In this document: positions 9,375-18,886 of the stretch, piece by piece
How positions within the stretch are numbered: position 1 is the first letter of the stretch
Layout: each line of letters opens with the position of its first letter
DNA from: Okeania sp. KiyG1
GTDB taxonomy: Bacteria; Cyanobacteriota; Cyanobacteriia; Cyanobacteriales; Microcoleaceae
DNA: 64,000 bases
Direction: 5' to 3'
Assembly (NCBI RefSeq): GCF_014132355.1
Contig: NZ_BLZO01000057.1
Span: 1 to 64,000 of the forward strand
Position numbers and translations under genes: made by a program
Notes under the pieces: model-generated
Database searches by the model: none
The model's input: only the letters and a program-made list of their open reading frames with translations
What the model was told of the DNA's origin: nothing

Positions 9375-10310
9375 ATGATGGCAGGAGCAGATAATAACGA
9401 AATTCGGAGGAAACTCGCCAGAAACACTCGTACTCCGATAGCTGTATTAGAGATGTTAGCAAAAAGAGAATTTTATGGAGAGGAAAAAGAGGAGTGTCGT
9501 GACTACATTATTCCCCCCAGAACAGTTGAAGAGGTATTGGAATCGTTAGCTTTCAACCCTAACTTAACTTCCTCAATTTTGGCCAAACTGGCACAAGATC
9601 CCAGTGCTAAAATTCGCAGTCTTTTAGTATATCATCCAAATATGACTTCCGAACTTTGGCAACAGATTGCACAGGATGAGGATAAGGATGTGCGAGAGTA
9701 TATCGCTTCCTCCATCGATACCCCCATTCATATTCTCGAAACTCTAGCTTTAGATACAGATACAGAGGTGCGTCAGAAAGTAGCAGCTAATCCTAATACT
9801 CCCACAACTTCCCTAGATATTCTTTATCAAGATTATATGGCTGAAGTTCGTACTGCTGTTGCTGGCAACCAAAACTCCAACGTTATAGTTTTGGAACAGT
9901 TGGGAAAAGATGAAAAAGTAGAAGTGCGTCGAGCAGTTGCCAAGAACCCTAACACTCCTGCTCCTCTCCAGGAGTCCCTGAAAGATTTGCTAGACTTACC
10001 TTATGTCCCTCGTTATATCCCTAAACTTAGCCCCACATTAGCAGGAGTGAGCCGTATTTACAAACCTGATACGGATGATTTAGCAACATTGTTATCAGAA
10101 TACGCCAAATCTGATAATGCTTTCGTCCGTTTTGTGACTTTGATGCACCCGTTAACTCCTGTTGATAGTATTACCGAGGGTTGTCAGTCTCTATTTTGGC
10201 AAGAACGTTATGCGGTTGCCGATAATTCCTCTACTCCAGGAGAAATACTAGAGCAACTTGCCAATGATAGTAACCGTATTGTGCGAGCAACCGCCAAAGC
10301 AAACTTGTAG
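9375..10310 (+). pseudogene. 3' remnant of LRV paralogue 2
   Basis: This 311-residue frame carries the conserved LRV C-terminus (IYKPDTDDLATLLSEYA, FVRFVTLMHPLTPVDSI). The same frame is open well upstream of its first ATG, from before 9123 (HRNTPVRVIERLAN...), with homology to residues ~1005 onward of paralogue 1. The ATG at 9375 is therefore an internal methionine, not a native start, and I see no Shine-Dalgarno sequence before it. The fragment is the severed 3' part of the gene starting at 7342. Confidence 0.7.
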
Positions 10311-10397
10311 ATTGAGTAATGGTTCATCAACCCAACAAAATTGTTGTGTTGGTTGGATTAAGTCTATGTAACAGCATCCACAATCAAATAGAAAACT

Positions 10398-13300
10398 ATG
10401 GCACTACCAAAACTTTTAAATTCCTGCGACTTACAACCTTTTTTGGCCAATCCGTCCCTACTAACTGAGCAAACTAGAGAGCTACAGTTAGCGATCGCTA
10501 ATTATCCAGATACACCAACTAATCTGTTGGAAATCCTGGTTAATAGTTCTGACTCCCTAGTGGCAGAAGCAGCAAGTCACCATGTCAATTGGGCGGGAGA
10601 AATTACGGAAAATTGGCACTACTTAGCAGATACAACTTTACAAACAAAAGAATTAGGACAAAATGACCGTCTGGCGGTGGAACTGCTGAAAATTGCTCCA
10701 GTGCCGGATTATTTTCTCAGCGAGTTTGTCCCTGCAAGTTATTTGACTTTAGCATTGAAAAATCCTCATTTACCGTTACGGTATAGGCTGAAATATTTGG
10801 AGCGACTGTCACGGGAACCTAACCTAGAGCTACGTTTGCAAGTAGCAGAATGTGGAGAAACTCCAGTACCAGTGTTGGAAATATTGGCAGGGGATTTAGA
10901 ATTGCCTATTCGGGCAGCGGTAAAATCTAATCCCACTACTCCGCCAGAGTTAATAGAGTTGATGGAAGGGCAATTAGCGACAGCTCGGAATTGGAATACT
11001 GATGCGGAACAGTTAGCAACTTTAGGAGAAAGTCGATGGGATTTAATTCGGTTAGCAGTGGCTCAAAATCCGGCAACGAGTGGGGAAACTCTGATGCAGT
11101 TGGCAAGGGATGGGGTATTTAAGATTAAGTTGGCGGTTGCGAAAAATCCTCAGACTCCGGCAAATGTTTTAGGAGTATTGGCGGAAAATTCTGGAAAGGA
11201 AATTAAGTCAGCAGTCGCCAGACATCCCAATGCAACGGAGGAAATTTTGCATCAATTGTTTCCGACCGAGAAGCGTTTCTTGGGATATGGAATGCGGAAT
11301 TTACCTGCTAGTATTTTAGAACGGTTTGTTGGAGAAACTGGCAAAGGCTTGCCTATTTGGAAACAACATGAATTGCGAAGCTTGCTATTGAGACAGGTAA
11401 ATACACCCACTTGGATTTTGGCTGAGTTGGCCAATGTGGATCTTGAGTCAGTGAGAGCTGAAAAAGAAGCTCAAGGTCTTAAAACTCGAAATTCTGCTAA
11501 AGTTATTGAAAGTTGGATTCTAGATGAAATTCGATTTCTAGTGGATGTTGCCAAACACCCAAAAGTTTCGGTAGAAATTTTAGAACAATTGAGTGATTCT
11601 CCTCATCCGAAAGTTCAATTAGCAGTTGCTCAAAACTCGCGAACGCCAGAACAGTTGAAAAATCAAATTTTATTACGACTCGCCTTCGGTGACGATGAAG
11701 AAATAGTAAGAGCGATCGCCCGCTCTCCAGAAACTCCCGTTGCGATTCTCGAACGTTTGATTTCAACTTCTACTACAGGAAATCAAGCTGCACAGTTATT
11801 CAGGAAGATGACACCTAATACCTCAGAAAATTTACCACATAAAATCACCAATTTTGTGAATAAATATCAGTCTTCCCAGAGAATTTTATCTCTATTACGG
11901 GATGAAAATTCTCGCGAGTCGGTGTTGGAAGAATGGAGACAACTTTTAGCTAGTTTAAACGGAGCAGACCGAACTGCACTGGAGGTTGTATGTAAGGGTA
12001 TGTTACCAGCAATTGGTCTGGGTGGCGGGTTGCCACGACAAGATCGTTGGCTTCAAGAGTATCATTCCTTGACTGGAGCAGAATTCTATTTATATGGGCT
12101 GTTGATACTATTAGGATTTGCTACAGAAAATACTGCTAATCGAGCAATTCCGCTAGCCCTATTAAAGAATCCCAACACTCCCGCACCATTGCGAGAAGAG
12201 TTAAAGGAACGACTGATTGATTCTACTACCAAGAACCCGACTGATGTCATAGAGGCACTTGCTTATAATTCAGCAATTCCTGAAGCAGAGCGACTGGAAT
12301 ATTTTCAACAACTTTTATCAATGAGTAGGAATAAAGAGGCGATTGCTCGTAGTCCTAATACGCCACCGGAAATCTTATCTCAATTAATGACAGGTAGTGG
12401 TGCAGGTCGTCCAAAAGTTTCTAGAAACTCAAACGAAACAGCCCGTCGTTGGGTGGCGGAAAATCCTGGTACTCCTGTAGAAATATTGCTACAGTTGGCT
12501 ACTCAAACTCTGGAAAAGCCAAAGTCGGATACTTCTAAAACAAAGTCAAGTTTGGCGAATAATTCCGTAATTTGGGAAAAGGTATTGAATAATCCAAGTT
12601 TACCCCCACTGGAACGCTATCGGTTATTACTGGAAAAAGAGTGGCAGGAAGAAACGGCGAAAGCAGATCGATTTATCTCAACCAGACTTCGTAGACGCAC
12701 CTCATTGGCAGATATGATAAAAAGTAGTGCTTCCGGAACAGATAGTGGAATAAATCACCATAATCTATATAATGCCGCTGGAAACTCTCGAACTCCCATT
12801 CATATTTTAGAGCAGCTTGCCAAACATCCTGACGAAAGTGTTCGTAGCGCATTGCTGAACAACCGAGCTTTGCCGAGTAATATTATGTTAGAGCTTGCCT
12901 GCGACTCCAGCGTTTCAGTACGGATAAAATTAGTAAGGAAAGATCGATACCGACAGACTCCAGTAGAAATTCTGGAAATGCTAGCAGATGATGAATCTGA
13001 AAAAGTCAGGGAATTAGTGGCAGAAAATCCTGATACTCCTGTTGAGGGGTTGATGAAATTGGCAAATGATTCTAGCGAGAATGTCAAGAAAAAATTGGTC
13101 AGTAATTCCAATACTCCTGTAGAAATACTAGAAAGTTTTGGTTTAGAAGAGGGAATTTTTGATGTTCGCAATGCTAATACGCCTAGCAGTGTGCTTGAAA
13201 AGGCAGTCAGAAAATATTGTAATCTTAGAAATACAAGCTCTTCACTGTCAAATTTGTTAAAAAATCCAGTTAAAGGTTCTCAAATGCCTCCTAGTATTCT

Positions 13301-14561
13301 TAATGAGTTGGAGTTGTCACACCATAAAAGTTATGAAATTCGTAGACTGGTAGCAAGCCATCCTAATACCCCAAGTCATATTTTAGAAAGACTTTGTAAA
13401 GATAACAACTCCAATATCCGTATTAAAGTTGCCGAAAACCCCAATACTTCAAGTCAAACTTTAGAGAAACTGTATAAAGATAGCGAATATCTTGTGCGTG
13501 CCGGAGTTGCTAAAAATCCTAATACCCCTCCTCACCTTCTAGAAAAGATTGCAAGACAAGAAGACCCGAATGAAAAATATAGATCGTACTCTATAGATAA
13601 GCTGAAAACTTATCATAAAGATAGAGCCTATTATACCGTTATCAGTCCCATAGCTAAACGTCTGGATACACCAGCAGCAGTATTAGAATTTCTGGCCAAC
13701 AGTCCGGAAACCAATATTCGCAAAATCGTCGCTAGAAATCCCAATACGCCATCAACAGCTTTGGAAAGTCTGGCGACTACAGAATCAGATATAGAAGTCT
13801 TAAAAGCACTGACTCACAACCCCAACTTAACAACAGAGGCGTTGCAACAACTATCTAGTAATTCTAATCGCGATTTCCTTATTTATCTGATTCGGACCGG
13901 TGAATTATCTCCCGAAGTTTGGCAGCAACTAGCAGAGAATGAAAATGCAATAGTGCGAGAAGCGATCGCTTCCTCTAGCATCACGTCCGTCCATATTCTC
14001 GAAGCTCTAACATTAGATAAAGATACAGAGGTGCGCCGAAAAGTAGCAGCTAATCCCAATACTCCCACAACTTCCCTAGATATTCTTTCTCAAGATTCTA
14101 TGGCTGAAGTTCGTACTGCTGTTGCTGGCAACCAAAACACTAACGTTATAGTTTTGGAACAGTTGGGACAAGATGAAAAAGTGGAAGTGCGTCGAGCAGT
14201 TGCCAAAAACCCTAACACTCCTGCTCTTCTCCAGGAATCCCTGAAAGATTTACTAGGCTTACCTTATGTCCGTAAAGCTAGCACCACATTATCAGGACTC
14301 AGCCGTATTTACAAGCCAGATACGGATGATTTACCAACATTGTTATCAGAATATGCCAAATCTGATAATGCTTTCGTCCGTTTTGTGACTTTGATGCACC
14401 CGTTAACTCCTGTTGATAGTATTACCGAGGGTTGTCAGTCTCTATTTTGGCAAGAACGTTATGCAATTGCTGAGAACCCCTCCACTTTGGGAGAGATACG
14501 GCAGCAACTCACCAATGATAGTAACCGTATTGTGCGAGCGACTGCCAAAGCAAATTTGTAG
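10398..14561 (+). CDS. Giant LRV/HEAT-like repeat protein (paralogue 3)
   Basis: The 1387-residue solenoid has the same repeat pattern and the same MALPKLLNS start as paralogue 1. The 80 bp upstream, including CATCAACCCAACAAAATTGT, copies the region at 92-163. Residues ~1-340 and the last ~150 are nearly the same as paralogue 1. The centre contains segments unique to this copy (for example residues ~930-1090, with ASHPNTPSHILERL and relatives) and others shared only with paralogue 2. There is no transmembrane segment, signal peptide or enzymatic motif. The closest known family is LRV (PF01816-type). A role in protein binding is inference. A GTTGGGTT hairpin follows the stop. Confidence 0.85.
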   Translation: MALPKLLNSCDLQPFLANPSLLTEQTRELQLAIANYPDTPTNLLEILVNSSDSLVAEAASHHVNWAGEITENWHYLADTTLQTKELGQNDRLAVELLKIAPVPDYFLSEFVPASYLTLALKNPHLPLRYRLKYLERLSREPNLELRLQVAECGETPVPVLEILAGDLELPIRAAVKSNPTTPPELIELMEGQLATARNWNTDAEQLATLGESRWDLIRLAVAQNPATSGETLMQLARDGVFKIKLAVAKNPQTPANVLGVLAENSGKEIKSAVARHPNATEEILHQLFPTEKRFLGYGMRNLPASILERFVGETGKGLPIWKQHELRSLLLRQVNTPTWILAELANVDLESVRAEKEAQGLKTRNSAKVIESWILDEIRFLVDVAKHPKVSVEILEQLSDSPHPKVQLAVAQNSRTPEQLKNQILLRLAFGDDEEIVRAIARSPETPVAILERLISTSTTGNQAAQLFRKMTPNTSENLPHKITNFVNKYQSSQRILSLLRDENSRESVLEEWRQLLASLNGADRTALEVVCKGMLPAIGLGGGLPRQDRWLQEYHSLTGAEFYLYGLLILLGFATENTANRAIPLALLKNPNTPAPLREELKERLIDSTTKNPTDVIEALAYNSAIPEAERLEYFQQLLSMSRNKEAIARSPNTPPEILSQLMTGSGAGRPKVSRNSNETARRWVAENPGTPVEILLQLATQTLEKPKSDTSKTKSSLANNSVIWEKVLNNPSLPPLERYRLLLEKEWQEETAKADRFISTRLRRRTSLADMIKSSASGTDSGINHHNLYNAAGNSRTPIHILEQLAKHPDESVRSALLNNRALPSNIMLELACDSSVSVRIKLVRKDRYRQTPVEILEMLADDESEKVRELVAENPDTPVEGLMKLANDSSENVKKKLVSNSNTPVEILESFGLEEGIFDVRNANTPSSVLEKAVRKYCNLRNTSSSLSNLLKNPVKGSQMPPSILNELELSHHKSYEIRRLVASHPNTPSHILERLCKDNNSNIRIKVAENPNTSSQTLEKLYKDSEYLVRAGVAKNPNTPPHLLEKIARQEDPNEKYRSYSIDKLKTYHKDRAYYTVISPIAKRLDTPAAVLEFLANSPETNIRKIVARNPNTPSTALESLATTESDIEVLKALTHNPNLTTEALQQLSSNSNRDFLIYLIRTGELSPEVWQQLAENENAIVREAIASSSITSVHILEALTLDKDTEVRRKVAANPNTPTTSLDILSQDSMAEVRTAVAGNQNTNVIVLEQLGQDEKVEVRRAVAKNPNTPALLQESLKDLLGLPYVRKASTTLSGLSRIYKPDTDDLPTLLSEYAKSDNAFVRFVTLMHPLTPVDSITEGCQSLFWQERYAIAENPSTLGEIRQQLTNDSNRIVRATAKANL

Positions 14562-14573
14562 CTAACTTGTAGG

Positions 14574-14595
14574 TTGGGTTGATGAAAGAAACCCA
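14574..14595 (+). terminator. GTTGGGTT hairpin after LRV gene 3
   Basis: TTGGGTT at 14574-14580 pairs with AACCCAA at 14589-14595 across a nine-base spacer, the same palindrome as at 4371-4437. Either a transcript end or a dispersed palindrome; there is no T-run. Confidence 0.4.
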
Positions 14596-14839
14596 ACAGA
14601 TAGGTCATATCAAATCCGATAGTTTGTAGTTGATTCAATCCAACTTACGATTATCCTTAACTCAAGTGTTATAGCAGTGGAAGCAAAGCTTAGAACATTC
14701 CTAAATCTTTAAACGAGCTTCAGAGATTACTTCTGACTTCCACTATATTGTTGGGTTGTGCTGTCGCTTAACCCAACCTACTGTTTATCCAACGACTCAA
14801 TAATTGAATGTTAATAAATATCACCTAACAGTTAAAACT

Positions 14840-15751
14840 ATGAAACTTGAAACAGAAAAATTACTCGGCACTTTAGAACTTTTTGTCAGAAACCCTTTCT
14901 TTTGGGAGACAGAAAAATGGGGAAAATTTAATGTCTGGAATTTGATGCGTTCTGAAGGTTTTGTCAATTTAACAGATGTAGATTTAGTCATTGCTCATTG
15001 GCAAGATGTAGAACATTGGGGTACTCCAACTAATCAAATAGATGATTTTGAGTATGCACCTTTGAGAGATGAACAAGATGATGATTGGAATCCTGAAATA
15101 GAAAAATTTAGAGTAGAACGCTATCAACAGTTGTTAAAACTATTGAAGGCAGAATTATCAGATTTCCAAGGGTTCCGAATTGGCATTAATAAAGAATCAG
15201 ATGATTATTTTGAGTGGGAACATCCTAATTTTTATTTCCACATTCTAATTGGCAAAACAAAGGATGGAGACTGGTTTTGTTTTTCGCCCACTGTACCAGA
15301 CGAAGTTAGCGATCGCCGTCTTCAACGTTTACAAACTGGTTCCACAGAAACTCATCCTCTCAACCAAAAAACATTAGATTTACAATCTCAAATAGATGCT
15401 ATTCTCTCGGAACTATCACCTATGACAATCTATGGATATTATGGTGGAGGTTATGCTTATACCTACGAACATCAAATAGTTTATGCTACTACTGGGAGCA
15501 AAATATTGGCAGTGGAAAAAGCTTTGCACGCAGCTAAAATGCTGAAAGTGGAAGACTCAACTCTCGATTTTAGCTGTAGTGAATGTGGAGACAGTCGAAA
15601 ACTATGTCAATTTTTCATTAATCATCTTGGCGGTCCCAAAATTTATAGTCTGAGCTTTTGGGATATTGGGTATATCTATGAAGTAGCAGAAACTCCAACA
15701 GGAGATTGGTTAGGACTGCGTAGAATACTTGAATTTGAATTTAATCCATAG
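14840..15751 (+). CDS. NuiA-like protein, subtype B
   Basis: The 303-residue product starts MKLETEKLLGTLELF. It shares the WGKFNVWNLM block, the LTDVDLVIAHWQDVEHWGTP block and RYQQLLKLLKAEL...ILIGKTKDGDWFCFSP (first NuiA-like unit). It also has IYGYYGGGYAYTYEHQIVY and a C-terminal VAETPTGDWLGLRR unit ending FEFNP. It lacks the acidic duplication of the gene at 6120 and has a Cys pair (SCSECGDSRKLC) near residue 250 that is absent there. An in-frame upstream ATG at 14804 is possible, but homology begins at 14840. It follows LRV gene 3 by 278 bp, keeping the order LRV then NuiA-like seen at 164-5804. Function unknown. Confidence 0.65.
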   Translation: MKLETEKLLGTLELFVRNPFFWETEKWGKFNVWNLMRSEGFVNLTDVDLVIAHWQDVEHWGTPTNQIDDFEYAPLRDEQDDDWNPEIEKFRVERYQQLLKLLKAELSDFQGFRIGINKESDDYFEWEHPNFYFHILIGKTKDGDWFCFSPTVPDEVSDRRLQRLQTGSTETHPLNQKTLDLQSQIDAILSELSPMTIYGYYGGGYAYTYEHQIVYATTGSKILAVEKALHAAKMLKVEDSTLDFSCSECGDSRKLCQFFINHLGGPKIYSLSFWDIGYIYEVAETPTGDWLGLRRILEFEFNP

Positions 15752-16120
15752 GTTCAAACAATAATATTTTATGCTTTGCTGCATGAAAGTAGCGATCGCC
15801 ACTCATATCAAATCCGGTTAAACAGCCATAGAATGGTTAAGTTAGGAGGAGTCAACCTACCCCTCGCCCCTCCCCTCCCAACCCACCCTAACCCCGACCG
15901 TGGAGGAGGGGAGATCAGGAGTCAACCCACCCCCAACCCCGACCGTGGAGGGGAGAAAGAAGAAGAAACCCCGAGTAGAAGGAGAAAGTTTTTTGGTCGG
16001 GTAAAGGTCACGGAGTTCTATCGCGCTCTTATCCGGACATGGTATCATACCTCAAATTACTAACGCCCAATATTAATGTAAAACCTTGAACAATCGGTAT
16101 AAGTTAGGATAAAACAATTT
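15752..16120. repeat. Non-coding gap with intact HIP1 site and GC-rich cassette
   Basis: Downstream of the NuiA-like gene is an intact HIP1 site (15792-15799), the empty counterpart of the 24-bp insertion at 7193. Then come single family-3 type end sequence (TATCAAATCCGGTTAAA, 15808) and the C-rich CCCCTCCCCTCC / CCCCGACCGTGGAGG cassette twice (about 15850-15955). No gene is supported here. Confidence 0.55.
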
Positions 16121-16261
16121 ATATCATGTCCGGATAATTAGTGATGAAAAAACTTATCCTCTTACTTAAACAGTAAATCTTTCTATTTTCCCTACTCCCC
16201 TACTCCCCACTCCCCCGCTCCCCTACTATTTTAATAATAAGTATTCAAGCGGACATGATAT
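16121..16261. mobile_element. MITE-like element, family 2
   Basis: This 141-bp copy is bounded by ATATCATGTCCGGATAATTA and inverted AAGTATTCAAGCGGACATGATAT-type sequence. The centre is a CTACTCCCC microsatellite. It is shorter than the 4474 copy because the internal filler differs. Confidence 0.7.
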
Positions 16262-16538
16262 TAGTTTCCTTCGTAGCTGTGTGCCCAAAAAACTTTCATC
16301 GCCTTTGTTAAAGCGACTTCATGCTCTAATTGTCGATCAGGATTGTAAGCCATGAAATCTACCTGTTTTTTTACCTTACAGCTCTTTTGAGGATAGTGAG
16401 GTACACTTGTCGGACTATTCTTAATATTTCCTATTCCCTATTCCCTGTTCCCTGTTCCCTGTTCCCTAGAGCAATAAAACTTTGTACCTCATCAACTAGA
16501 AAACTGCTGTAAATTCAATACTACTACACTTAAAAATT

Positions 16539-17479
16539 ATGCAACCTGAAATCGAAAAAATTATCGGTACTTTAGAACTTCTCACTCACCCACATCTTAG
16601 ATTTGATTTACCAGGTCACGAAGATGGAGGAAATTTTTTTCCTTTTGCGTGGGATGTCTCTGAATGGGGAAAATTTAATATCCGCAATCTTTGTCTTAGC
16701 AATGGTTGGCTAAAAATTACTGATGCAGATGCCACATTTAAGGATTGGCAACATCTGGAATACATCAAAGGTTTTCCTGATTTTAATCTGAATTCAGAAG
16801 AGCAAAAATTCCGGGAAAATAGCATCAAAAAATTGTTTCAATTCCTCGAAAATAACTTGGAATACTTAGAATCTTTTATCTTAGATTATCATAGCGATTA
16901 CGCATATGCTAAATTTCCTGGTTTTATTATTGGTAGGACAAAATCTGGTGATTGGATTGGTATTGGTCAAACTTTTTATAAGGAGACTGCAATTCCTAAA
17001 AACACGATTTCTTGCTCTCCCCAAATCTCAATAAATTCTGAAAACTTAGAAGAAAGTACTTTAAATTTAATAGCAAAAATTCAGGAAATTATTTCCGAAC
17101 TAGGTACAATTCATTTTTCTGGAGATTTGGGTGGTGGTTATCTTTATACTTATGAACATAAAATTGTTTTTACTACTGCTAAAACTAAGGAATTAGTATT
17201 TGAAAAAATTATCCAAGCTTCGGAAATTTTAGAAGTTAATCAGTTTTATAATTTTTATCCTAATGCGGATTATTTACAAGATTGGTATAGGGATGATAAT
17301 TATCAAGAATTATCTCAGAGATACGATACAATAAATCGTTTTTTCAGCATACTTTTGAGGAAATATTTATGTATAGATTTAGTTTTTGGGCTCAAGAATT
17401 TATTTATGTCCTGGGTAAAACTCCGGGAAAAAATTTAGTAGGACTTTATCTAAATAGCGAGTTTATTTACAACCCTTGA
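16539..17479 (+). pseudogene. NuiA-like protein, subtype A, frameshifted near the 3' end
   Basis: This paralogue of the gene at 4848 starts MQPEIEKIIGTLELL. It has the NIRNLCLSNGW block, the strand IGRTKSGDWIGIGQTFYKET and the GGGYLYTYEHKIV block. After INRFF the frame changes and ends at 17438 (299 codons). The paralogue has seven T at 5663-5669; here there are six (17339-17344). Restoring one T yields a typical tail that includes FIYVLGKTPGKNLVGLY and ends FIYNP at 17477-17479. It is therefore a one-base deletion in a homopolymer: a true recent mutation, a slippage-type switch or a sequencing error. The altered frame loses the second NuiA-like unit. Confidence 0.65.
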
Positions 17480-17499
17480 ATATCAAAATATTGGGAGTC

Positions 17500-17775
17500 A
17501 TATCAAATCCGGTTGAATACTTACTATATAGTTGAGAGTAGGGGACCCACCCTAGCCCCTCCCCTCCCGTGGAGGGGAAGAGGGAGTGGGGAGATTAGAT
17601 AGACATCTCCAATAATAAAAAATCAATATCTATATCGTACAGAAATTATCAATTATTTCCCCCTCCATACCTACTCCCTATGGGTGGAAGAGATGTCTAA
17701 TATTGGAGTAATTTAAGAAATTATAAACAGATATTATATAGCCGGATTCTATGTGCAATTAACCGGATTTGATAT
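17500..17775. mobile_element. MITE-like element, family 3 (TATCAAATCCGG ends)
   Basis: Bounded by ATATCAAATCCGGTTGAATA and inverted AACCGGATTTGATAT; it carries TAGGGGACCCACCC and the CCCTCCCCTCCCGTGGAGGGG cassette. Related copies with TATAGAATCCGG ends are at 44619-44786 and 50218-50439, and one with TATCAAATCCGG ends at 46151-46312. No coding capacity. Confidence 0.65.
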
Positions 17776-17959
17776 CAACAAAATGTAGGGGCGTTAACGA
17801 TAGTTATGCCAAGCAAATGGCATTTGCGCTCCGCAAAGCTCCGCTTTACATGTCGCGGAGCGTTAACGGAGTTATGCGGTAGCAAAACGCCCTGATTGGA
17901 TTTAGTTTATGTGCGTAAGTCCTGATGTTAATCAATACCACCTAATACCTAAATTAATT

Positions 17960-18886
17960 ATGAAACTTGAAACAGAAAAATTACTTGGAACTTTAGAAAT
18001 TTTAGCCAGAAGACCATTCTTTTGGGATACAGAAAAATGGGGAAAATTTAACGTCTGGAATTTGATGCGTTCTGAAGGTTGTGTCAATTTAACAGATGTG
18101 GAAGTAGCGTTGGCGGAGCCTAGCGGCAGCTATCTCGCTCATTGGCAAAATGTGGAGCATTGGGGTACACCTACTAATCAAATTGGAGATAGTTGGGAGT
18201 ATGCACCTTTGAGAGATGAGCGAGATGATGATTGGAATGCAGAAATAGAAGCATTTCGAGTCGAACGTTATCAACAGTTATTAACACTTTTGAAAGCAGA
18301 ATTGTCAGATTTGCAGGCGTTCCGACTTACTACTGTTGAACATTTGCAGAGGAGGTATCCTGATTTTTGTTTCTATATTCTGATTGGCAAAACGGAAGAT
18401 GGAGACTGGTTTTGTCTGTCACCTATTGTGCCAGATCAAGTTAGCGACTACGATTTTGAACCTCCAAAAATTGGCTTGAAAGAAACTAACTCTCTCAACC
18501 CAAAAACATTAGATTTACAAAGGAAAATAGATAATATTCTCTCGGAAATTCCACCTATTACGCTTTATGGATATTATGGTGGAGGTTATGACTACACTTA
18601 CGAACATCAAATAGTCTATGCAATCGCTGATAGTAAAATATTAGCGGTGGAAAAAGCTTTGCAAGCTGCTCAAATGTTGATAGTGGAAGATTCTGACCTT
18701 GAATTTAGCTCCGATGAATCTGGAGACAGCAGAAAACTGTGTCAATTTTTCATTGATAAATTGGGCGACCCAAAAATTTATAGTCTGAGTTTTTGGGATA
18801 TTGGCTATATTTTTGAAGTAGCAGAAACTCCAAACGGAGATTGGTTAGGGGTGCAAAAAATACTTGAATTTGATTATAATCCCTAG
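17960..18886 (+). CDS. NuiA-like protein, subtype B, with 24-bp element in frame
   Basis: The 308-residue product starts MKLETEKLLGTLEIL and keeps all subtype-B blocks: WGKFNVWNLM, RYQQLLTLLKAEL...ILIGKTEDGDWFCLSP, LYGYYGGGYDYTYEHQIVY and VAETPNGDWLGVQK, ending DYNP. Relative to its paralogues it has eight extra residues in LTDVEVALAEPSGSYLAHWQ (others LTDVELAIAHWQ), encoded by a 24-bp element inside a HIP1 site at 18107-18138. The frame is preserved, so the gene may be functional. Upstream in-frame codons from 17909 exist, but homology starts at 17960. Function unknown, as for the other members. Confidence 0.65.
   Translation: MKLETEKLLGTLEILARRPFFWDTEKWGKFNVWNLMRSEGCVNLTDVEVALAEPSGSYLAHWQNVEHWGTPTNQIGDSWEYAPLRDERDDDWNAEIEAFRVERYQQLLTLLKAELSDLQAFRLTTVEHLQRRYPDFCFYILIGKTEDGDWFCLSPIVPDQVSDYDFEPPKIGLKETNSLNPKTLDLQRKIDNILSEIPPITLYGYYGGGYDYTYEHQIVYAIADSKILAVEKALQAAQMLIVEDSDLEFSSDESGDSRKLCQFFIDKLGDPKIYSLSFWDIGYIFEVAETPNGDWLGVQKILEFDYNP
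18107..18138. mobile_element. 24-bp HIP1-nested element inside a coding region
   Basis: This is the same 32-bp structure as at 7193 and 60218 (GCG ... GGAGCCTAGCGGCAGCTAT ... CGC). It equals a GCGATCGC octamer expanded by 24 bp and lies in frame within the NuiA-like gene. Confidence 0.75.

Noticed and set aside
15776-16063. 95-codon proline-rich frame
   Set aside because: It lies over a HIP1-containing spacer and the GC-rich cassette found in many elements; composition reflects the repeats.
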